Part shown: in pieces, positions 56,391 to 64,000 of the stretch | How positions within the stretch are numbered: the stretch's first letter is position 1 | How the letters are laid out: each line of letters opens with the position of its first letter | Assembly (NCBI RefSeq): GCF_028640845.1 | Contig: NC_080539.1 | Coordinates: 104,930,554-104,994,553, forward strand | Direction: 5' to 3' | DNA length: 64,000 bases | Source: Ahaetulla prasina | Lineage: Eukaryota > Chordata > Lepidosauria > Squamata > Colubridae | Translations under genes and position numbers: made by a program | Notes under the pieces: model-generated | The model's input: the letters and a program-made list of their open reading frames with translations, nothing else | The model's database searches: none | Told to the model about the DNA's origin: nothing

Positions 56391-56734
56391 ATTGTAGATC
56401 ATCAGTAGATATAGACTATCGGTCATCACACAATTACATAAATTTACAAATGAATTAAACAGCATATGAATCTCAATTTTGCTCTAAAATATGTCATTCA
56501 AAATCTTTGCAAACATTTGCTACCAGATTGAGCTGCAAAAATCCAAATAACCATCAGATTGCATTAAAAAAAGTCAGGAACTATTTGCATTTGTAGCAGC
56601 ACAAACAGTCAAACAAGTGGCTTGAAAGAGGCAATCTATGGTCCTGGAGTTAGCATAATTTGCTGGTTAACAGGAAATGGATATCTAGTTTCCTGTTGAA
56701 ATATGGAAGGAAACTAAGCAATCTAGTTTTCAAC
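56391..56734. other. Unannotated low-copy DNA
   Basis: Nothing recognised. Confidence 0.5.
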
Positions 56735-56988
56735 CAGATCATTTATTCATTCAATTTTTATCCCACCTTTATTACTTTACAAGTAATAGCGAAGATACCT
56801 AACACTCCTTCCTTCTCTTCCCCCCCCACCCAAAAAAAAACACAATTTCTGAATTGCATTGAGCTAAGAGAAAATAACTGGCTCAAAGTCACCCACCTGA
56901 CTTTCATTCCTAAGGTAGGACTAGAACTCAGTGTCCTGGTTTCTAGGCCAGCACACCTTAACTATTTACTCCAAACACCAAATTGGCA
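56735..56988 (-). mobile_element. tRNA-derived SINE (GAGAGCCAGTTTGG family), old copy
   Basis: On the minus strand: AGTTAAGGTGTGCTGGCCTA, then GAGTTCTAGTCCTACC (B box), then GGGTGACTTTGAGCCAGTTA. The 3' end near 56735-56770 is the TTTATTCATTCAATTTTTAT type. More diverged than the other copies. Confidence 0.7.
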
Positions 56989-58448
56989 ACCCGGTCTTTG
57001 GTTTTTCATGAATGGCAGCAGAAAACCAGTGATTTTCCAAGTCAATAAGAGGGCAAGAGGGAATGAGTGATTGAGGAAAATGATGTGTAAAAAGAGAGTA
57101 CAATTGTATAAGTGTGTGTATTTACCTTCTGCTCTTACATATAGGATTCTAAGAATCAGCATAATTTATGACCATTATTGTTACCTGTTACTTCACATTG
57201 AGACAGAACTTGATATTTTCTCTCAAATTACATAAATAAAATTTATGTTTAATTGAGCAGAATATTGAGGTTTTATGGACACAAAAAAGAATGATTTAAT
57301 TACATTTTAAGCACATTACATAGAATTCCATAGATGCCCATATATATCATAACAAAATTATTGGAGGAATGTTGTTAAATATCTGAGTGGGTAAACTATT
57401 CATTTGAATACAAATTTATATTTACTGGTAGTTATTAATATCAGTCAATAACTGGCCCTAGAAAGACAAACAATTCTTTGTTAGCCAGCTTGATATTATT
57501 CTTGTACAAATAAAAACTCTAAATGCTGATGTGAACTTCTTAAAGGAAAGCCAACTTGTCTATGATTAATGAACACTGTTGTAATGTTTTAGAAACAAAT
57601 TAAAATAGTATACCAATGTAAACAAATCCCAATCCCAGTATCTTGCAGAATTTTGTAATTAGTTAATTTCAGCTTTAATTCAATGTCTTTGATTTTCATA
57701 TGTAGCTTTATGCTGAAATGCCAAGTTCAATTATTGTAGAAGGTATCATTATTTTCCTACAGAGGAGAAAATTGAAAAATGAATTTCCCAATACTCATTC
57801 AATCTGGCAGAATATATATTGTGTTGGTGGAGACATTTGGGAGTGTCAAATACAATTTAAGCATGTACTGAAAGATCTTAGTGCAACCACCAGGATATGT
57901 TCTATTCAAATTTTTTCTCTGCCAGTAAGCTGGAAAGATATAGATCTTTAATAACATAAAATAAGATTAAATTGCTCTTGGGAAAATCAGTTGTGAAGAT
58001 CAAGATGTTTTCATAATTCCCTTTCTAGAATGTAGGGATTATTCAGTCTTTTATCTTTTATAGAATCTTCAGGCTCTGATGTTCTATCAAAGACCTCCAA
58101 TAATATGGGATAGGGCGTGTATGGATTTACACACCAGCCACTAGAGAAATTAGACTCTGATGCTTCATTTTCATGTTATAGGATTGTGTAAACCATTCAA
58201 AATACCATAAGTGCTTCAAAACATGCAAGAACATATTCAAGGCATTTAATAATTAAAGCAGTTGGGTTACACAGCTCCTTCAGACCATCTCTGCATGTGT
58301 GTGCATGTGTAGTCACTTTGCATTGCTTTAAAGAGAACTGGAAGCTATTAAAAATGATAAAGTTGTAAGAAGAGAGAGTATAACTTCCAGAAAGCAAACG
58401 ATTCAAAGCTCCTTGTCTCTGTGCAAATTTTAACACTAGATTCTGATT
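56989..58448. other. Unannotated low-copy DNA
   Basis: AT-rich with no recognised repeat or exon. Confidence 0.5.
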
Positions 58449-58456
58449 ATGTATAC

Positions 58457-58818
58457 CAGGAGTGTCAAACTGAAGGTCCGCAGGCCAGATCCAGCCCATA
58501 GGGTGCTTAAATCCAGCCCATGGGGCCAGCCTGGGAATATCAAAGGACCGGCCCACAGTGCCTCTGCCAGTGAAAATGGGATGAAAACGGGCCTTGGGAG
58601 GCCCATTTTCAACCAGCAGAGTGCTGAGGGAGACCATGGAGGGTGAAAACGAGGTGTGGGGGGGCATGCACATGCTCCCATGCTCCATTTTGGTTGATAA
58701 AGTGCTGCAGGAGTTGTCCGTCCTGTCTCCCCCCGCTCTCTGCCCCCCCCCCACTGGCTCATGGAGGAGAACTACAATGCTGATCCGGCTTTCAAAGAAA
58801 TCCAGTTTGACACCCTTG
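58457..58818. mobile_element. hAT-type MITE, GTGTCAAACT family
   Basis: CAGGAGTGTCAAACTGAAGG and CAGTTTGACACCCTTG are the ends. Flanks atgtatac (58449-58456) and atatatac (58819-58826) match 7 of 8. A 214-residue minus-strand ORF crosses the element but has no domain. Confidence 0.9.
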
Positions 58819-58826
58819 ATATATAC

Positions 58827-60353
58827 TGTCTGAATATCCAAATTAAAGCATAAACCTATGGTTAGAAATGATTTTGTAAACCATAGTATACATTATCTAT
58901 TGGAACATGAAGAGTTTTAAGGTAGTTTCTTCATCTCAGAATTCAAGCTAACAAGCTGACAATACATGTCCCAAAGGAATGAGTCTTAGCTCTGTAAAAG
59001 AAGCGGTGATTTCAATCCATCATTGAGAACTTAATTTGGGCTCACAGATATGGCTAGTGGCAGTCTATCCACGAAGGACTCCATATTAAACAAGGAAACC
59101 GACAGCAAACACGATACCAAATAATGACATGAAGTAACTGGCAGTTTCTTCTTTCTACTATAGGAGATTTTGTCCCTTAAGTTTCAGAATAGTCAAGCTA
59201 TCTCCAATATATGCCTGGATCTTCAGGCAAAACAATTTAATGTCTTGATTCCTTGCTACTATCTCTCTTTGTCAGAATAATGAGCAGCCTTCTGTAGCTA
59301 TCTGTTGGCCAGCTCCAGAGTAGTCTTACTTTTCTGATTCTTGTCTCTTCCAATTCTTTATCTCTCATTCCTTATTCTCCAGTGTGCAATCTCTTTCTGC
59401 CTTGTCTTCATGTGTTCAGCACTTACTTTCAAATCCTTCTTCTCCCTGCCCTGCCTATCATATCACCATAGCACTTTATGGCCTCCTGCCCTAGTTTGTA
59501 TCAGTTGACATTTTCTTCTGTTACTGATCTCACATTCTTCCTGCCAAGGGTGCCTTTTTATCATCCAACCTTGCTTAATATAACAAATAGCCATTTGTGC
59601 CAACTACAGTACAGTATGTTGAAGCGTTTCCTTACCCCAACTACTATATTTGCCAGAGCATTCCAAACTCTTTCTGGTTCTTTGAAACGCATCCCCTACA
59701 GCTTTCTGTGCAATAAAAATAAGACTTTCCTTTCATGAGTGAATAAATGGCAGAATGAGTTGATACTGCCATCCAAATGTATGCTAGTAAAGATGACGGT
59801 TCACTCTTGTCAATCTTGCCTGCACAAGTTCTGAGAGAGTCTTTCCAAATAGATGAGGGTATGTACAATGCTCCTATTTATGCATTGGTTATCTTAAAGA
59901 AGCAAAATTAAGATCACAGAAGGGCATGATGAATTCTCACCATGCAATATATTAAACTTTTCCTTGAATCAATATTTTAGTTCAGATCATTTTAGAAAGC
60001 AACCAGATCCCTGAAATGCAATGACTTAGAACTATTCTTACTTTAATTGAACTAGTGGACCATTTGATATGTTTTTTTGTTTTAAAGATAAATGAGGAAA
60101 TCTTTCTGTAGCTTGGGCTCATATAGTATTATTGTTCTTCATGCAGAATACAGCCTTTATAAATGAACCGTTACTGCTAAAGCACCTTAATACTTTTTTT
60201 GCAATTAAGACATTGGATAGGAAGTGATGAATTAAGGAGGCAAAACATTATTAATAGAAGCAATTAAAGTTTGGACATTTTAGTTTTATTTGTAAACACA
60301 GAACACCAGCTTCATAATTAGCAGGAGAAACTTTACAGGTCCTTTTCTACATA
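58827..60353. other. Unannotated low-copy DNA
   Basis: No repeat or exon recognised. Confidence 0.5.
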
Positions 60354-60361
60354 GCCCAGTT

Positions 60362-60583
60362 CAGTGATGATATTGAGTCAGTTCTATCAGGTTCGGGAGA
60401 ACTGGTATCAGCATCTGCGGGAGGCTCTGCCCACCCGCCCGAACATCATCACGTTTTTGATGCTCTGCACATGCACAGAAGGCTTTGTGCATGCACAAAG
60501 GTGGCTTGTGGGAGTGAAGCGTGCATGCTCCCATTTGCTCCCATTTGCAAACCAGTAGTGAAGGTAAATGAATACCACCCCTG
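60362..60583. mobile_element. hAT-type MITE, degraded
   Basis: Ends CAGTGATGATATTGAGTCAG and GAATACCACCCCTG. Flanks gcccagtt and gcgtagtt match 6 of 8. The GGCTCTGCCCACCCGCCCG core is shared, inverted, with the GGTGGGTT subfamily. Confidence 0.75.
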
Positions 60584-60591
60584 GCGTAGTT

Positions 60592-61240
60592 GGATTAGCT
60601 ATGCATATTAGTTCCTGAGGAATTACCTGTATCTGATGGCACACATGGTGGTGCTTAAAAATAAAATCTTTTATATTTACAAGAAGAAACTGAAATTCTC
60701 CCTATGGGAAAATGGAGAGATCTTCTGACAGTTTTCACTGTAAATAATATAGTAAATTAAGTCTTCAGCTGTAATCGGTTTTTTTTAAATGTACCTGGTG
60801 GCCTCTTTGTCACTATCACAAGCACAAATTGAGCTGAAGTCATTTTCGAGTGCTTTCTCTCCTTTTCAGCATTATTGTGTTTCTCGGTTCATGGAGAATG
60901 GTTAATTTAATGTCCTCTGGGATCATATAGATGAAGGTTTCTCTTCTGACAGATACCTGACATTATCTGGAATAAAATTCTGAAGACAGGACATCAGCAA
61001 AAATGCAACAGAAGAGTCATGAAGTTATTTCGGTACATTTTGAATCGCATTCTACAAATATAGTGCTTGCCTCCTCTAGCCAATACTAGAGGAGGCAGGC
61101 AGATAGAATATCATCTCGAACATAATACAGCCAATAATGGCTGAGAGGTTTCTGTGAGTGGGGCAAGTTATGACTTATGAGAAAACCTTGTTGTTATACT
61201 GGTTAGAAGAGAAGGAATGAAAACAAAAAAGTTATTTTTC
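60592..61240. other. Unannotated low-copy DNA
   Basis: A short inverted CCTCTAG/CTAGAGG pair lies near 61073-61093. Nothing else recognised. Confidence 0.5.
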
Positions 61241-61345
61241 TGGAGAGAGAGAGAGAGAAGTTCCCTGAGGACGGGCTCCAACATGAATCCGAAAGCTTGG
61301 AAGACTAATCCTCTGGTCCTGGTGAATGACTCAGATTGGATCCTG
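61241..61345 (+). mobile_element. Penelope-like element tail, third family
   Basis: CCTGAGGACGGGCTCCAACA, TGAATCCGAAAGCTTGGAAG and CCTCTGGTCCTGGTGAATG have the form of a vertebrate PLE pseudo-LTR tail. No coding region is attached. Confidence 0.45.
61265..61299 (+). ncRNA. Hammerhead-like core in PLE tail, third family
   Basis: CTGAGGA (61265-61271), one base, then GGG (61273-61275) that can pair with TCC (61288-61290), then GAAA (61291-61294) and the palindrome AGCT. The layout matches 38199-38235 but stem II is only three pairs. Confidence 0.35.
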
Positions 61346-61498
61346 CAAAAAAGTAATTCATTGTGAAATTGAGCAATAGAAATTAAAACATAGTTGATAA
61401 CAACCCTTATAGTATTGGTATTCCCAAAAAGGGGAGGGAAAGCAAATTTTGGTGTATAGATGCCTATTCAATACAATGTAAGCTTCTCCCGATTAGAT

Positions 61499-61622
61499 CA
61501 TGGGTGTCAAACTCGATCACGTCACATGACATCTCGTGATTTTTTTTGCCTTTGTGGAGCCAGGATGGGCATGGCCTGCGCGTGATGCATCCGGCCCATG
61601 GGCCGCCAGTTTGACACCCCCG
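61499..61622. mobile_element. hAT-type MITE, GTGTCAAACT family, short
   Basis: CATGGGTGTCAAACTCGATC to GCCAGTTTGACACCCCCG. A perfect 8-bp target duplication, gattagat, lies at 61491-61498 and 61623-61630. Confidence 0.93.
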
Positions 61623-61630
61623 GATTAGAT

Positions 61631-63281
61631 GATAGGAATGATTGTCACTTGTTCATAGAAAGGTGAAAGCCAGGAGTAAAAAAGTAAATTGTTCCTTTGT
61701 TAATGACCATCACCATTTTAACAATGAAATTGTGAATTAAAAAATGCCCTGTTGGTAGATGTTTTCTTATAAACAGCCATAACCTGATCCCCAATTGTCC
61801 ACTGCATTCATTGCCCAGAAAGATTGGGAATCCTTGACAGAACAACTATCACCTTTTATCCCCCCAAGTTTGTTGATTAACACCACACAACTTCTTTCCG
61901 TATTAGTCACACTAGTTGAGGTTGCTCTGACTTTTATTTCAATTCATGGAAAGGCCAGGTTTTCTCCCTCTAGCAGATGGACAAATCTGAAAGATCAGCA
62001 GTGACAAGTCAGGCAAAGCCAAAAGAGGCATTTGGCTGAGTTTTTCTGGTGCCCCATCAATCACAATGTTTAATGATTTATAGAGGAATATATTTATATT
62101 CCAAGTGATCAAGAAAAATCCTAGGACTCTGATTCCAGGGCCATAATATATCATCTGACCAGCTGTGAGCCACACAGCTCATTTCAACTTGAGGTTAACA
62201 TAGGTTAACAAACTATTACACAACCAACAACAGCTGATTGAGATATGCAGAAAAAGAGAGAAAGGTTTTTTTGGACTGCAACTGTAAGCACTGTGCAGCA
62301 CCTACTAGTATGAAGTATATTTCTAAGACTAGAATTGTAAACCAATAATATAATTCACTTTTCTGTGACCCTTGGAGCGCCTAGCTATGATTGCAACCCC
62401 ATCTTATTTTTCTGAATCAGGATAAGCCTGTTTACCTCTTGCTTTGATCAACTGAACAGGAAATCCACAATTTGCCCCAAATCCCAAAGTTACTCAAATA
62501 AAATTGCTGCTCTTGGTCCTCAAAAGGCTGCTCAGTTTTGGTATTATCCATAACAGTAATATCAGAGCTGAAACATGCCTATAATGGTCAGTAGAAATAA
62601 CCTTGAGCAACAGGAAGAAGAGACACAATCAAGGCAATAATCAGATAAAAGACATTTGAGTCCAACGCAGAAATGTAATTTGGGAAAGCATTTCAGACTT
62701 GATCCTCCTTAGTTCTTTTGAAGGTAAAAGGGGGGGGGGTGTAGCACATCCAAACATGCAAGATTCTATTAATGTAACCTTATAATGAAAGTAGTAATTA
62801 GCATTTATAACTTTGGTTTCCTAGTTTCGTCAACCTTGGGCTGACAATGCATACTTAGTTTTAGAAGTTGGCATGGAATAGATACACTGCTGGCAGAATA
62901 TCTGCTAGATTTCCTAACAACAGTAGAAAAGAATTTGGGAAAATGTGCAGAGAATGGTTTCTGGAATTCTTTCCAACCCTTTTACCATCAGTTACCTTAA
63001 GAGGTATCAAGTGTTCTCCTTTGTGCAACGAACTAAATTTGGGTATGGATATTAACGCTTTCCTTTGCATATCCCTTGTTTTCCCTTGTGCATGAAGCTT
63101 AAGACAGGCTGCAAAGACTCTATCTACTCTAGGTCATGTTACACGTGGGTGGGGGTTGGGGGGTGGGGAGGAATTTAGAAGAGCAGTTGGCAGCATTCCC
63201 AGGCTGCTAATCAGTTGCTTCTCTCTTGGCCTTCTGAAAGGTCTTCTATGGGGACACCACAAGAGCATGCAGCCCTGAGGT
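61631..63281. other. Unannotated low-copy DNA
   Basis: No repeat family or exon recognised. Confidence 0.5.
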
Positions 63282-63289
63282 GGCTAGTC

Positions 63290-63573
63290 CAGAGGTGGTA
63301 TTCAGCCGGTTCTGACCAGCTCTGGAGAACTGGTAGCGGAAATTTTGAGTAGTTCAGAGAACCAGTAAATACCACCTCTGACTGGCCCCACCCCCATCTA
63401 TTCTCTGCCTCCTGAGTCCCAGCTGATCAGGAGGAAATGAGGATTTTGCAGTAACCTTCCCCTGGAGTGGAGAGGGAATGGAGATTTTCCCCTGGCACGC
63501 CCACCACGCCATGCCACACCCACCAAGCCATGCCCACAGAACCGGTAGTGAAAATTTTTGAATCCCACCACTG
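63290..63573. mobile_element. hAT-type MITE, GGTGGTATTCAGCC subfamily
   Basis: CAGAGGTGGTATTCAGCCGG and TTTGAATCCCACCACTG are the ends. Flanks ggctagtc (63282-63289) and ggttagtc (63574-63581) match 7 of 8. The right half is shared with 31822-32042. Confidence 0.93.
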
Positions 63574-63639
63574 GGTTAGTCCCCTGAAGCCCTCCCTTCA
63601 CTTTTTAACTAATTGAATTAGTTGAATTTGAAACCCTGG

Positions 63640-63960
63640 CACAAAATCATTTGACATGACAAATGCTGATTCACCAAGGCTGCCAGACATTTGAAGACAG
63701 AAGGGCAACCATAGCACAAGAGAAACAAGCACTCTGCAAAGCCAGAGCTGCAAATGCTGCAATTGTGGTGCCCATACATGTCTGCCCGACATATGGCAGA
63801 ACATTCAGTGCCCGTATAGGGGTTACCAGCCACCTGCGGACACACCGTGGACTGTCCCCAACACATTAGATGTCAAGGTCCTCTTTGAAAACAATGGACG
63901 AACACCATCAATTTCAATCTCTTGCCTCCTCTTAATTTTTTAAAAAGTCTTTTATATATA
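63640..63960 (+). pseudogene. LINE ORF2 C-terminal zinc-finger relic
   Basis: The frame at 63663-63869 encodes HQGCQTFEDRRATIAQEKQA and then a C2H2-like finger, HVCPTYGRTFSARIG...SHLRTHR. The second cysteine is tyrosine, so the finger is broken. Single fingers of this form end the ORF2 of some animal non-LTR retrotransposons. The text after the stop, GATGTCAAGGTCCTCTTTGA, looks like a LINE 3' UTR. The clade is uncertain; a host zinc-finger gene is unlikely because there is only one finger. Confidence 0.5.
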
Positions 63961-64000
63961 TATATTGTTTTATATTTTAACATTTTATTGTACACTGCTC

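Noticed and set aside
58197..58841. 214-residue minus-strand ORF
   Set aside because: It covers a whole hAT MITE plus flanking AT-rich DNA, has no domain, and the MITE's 8-bp duplication explains the region.

Overview
The window looks like vertebrate nuclear DNA from a squamate reptile, most probably an advanced (colubroid) snake. It is AT-rich, has no host exon I can support, and is packed with squamate-type repeats: CR1-group and L2-clade LINEs, tRNA-derived SINEs, many short hAT-type MITEs with perfect or near-perfect 8-bp target duplications, Tc1/mariner-type MITEs with TA targets, solo LTRs, a Penelope-like element (PLE) and long microsatellites. The AATAG/TATTC microsatellite tails on CR1-like 3' ends near 48 kb fit the snake-specific microsatellite seeding known for snake CR1 elements. 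I see no bacterial-style operons, CRISPR arrays, rRNA or free-standing tRNA genes. All coding pieces are fragments of transposable elements.

Layout. 1-12 kb: low-copy DNA with scattered SINEs, MITEs, two CR1-group 3' ends and a PLE-like tail at 11.0-11.4 kb. 12.6-21.9 kb: a mosaic of direct and inverted duplications. One ~600-bp unit occurs three times with a 9-bp tandem repeat of 9, 6 and 2 units; longer blocks are repeated 2.7-4 kb apart; LTR, L2 and hAT pieces are fused into it. 22.9-24.3 kb: a three-layer nest (a mariner-type MITE holding a hAT MITE and a solo LTR). 24.3-31.7 kb: the longest low-repeat stretch. 34.05-38.28 kb: a PLE on the minus strand with tandem pseudo-LTRs and an inverted 5' piece, set inside the 3' region of a CR1-group LINE and bounded by (TA)n. 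39.4-43.8 kb: a nearly full-length but frameshifted L2-clade LINE with a CpG-rich 5' region. 44.6-52.2 kb: solo LTR, LTR-like piece, inverted pair of snake CR1 tails, a second L2 and more MITEs. 52.2-64 kb: mostly low-copy DNA with a long CR1-group fragment, SINEs, MITEs, a third PLE-like tail and a LINE zinc-finger remnant at the right edge.

How the parts relate. L2-clade LINEs supply the 3' stem-loop that one SINE family carries, so that SINE is probably mobilised by L2. The hAT MITEs share TIRs with each other but no transposase is present here. The PLE carries its own RT and GIY-YIG nuclease, but the RT is dead by substitution and frameshift. The most interesting signal is a hammerhead-ribozyme-like core in the PLE pseudo-LTRs: it is intact only in the inverted copy, and two unrelated PLE-like tails at 11.3 and 61.3 kb have the same layout.
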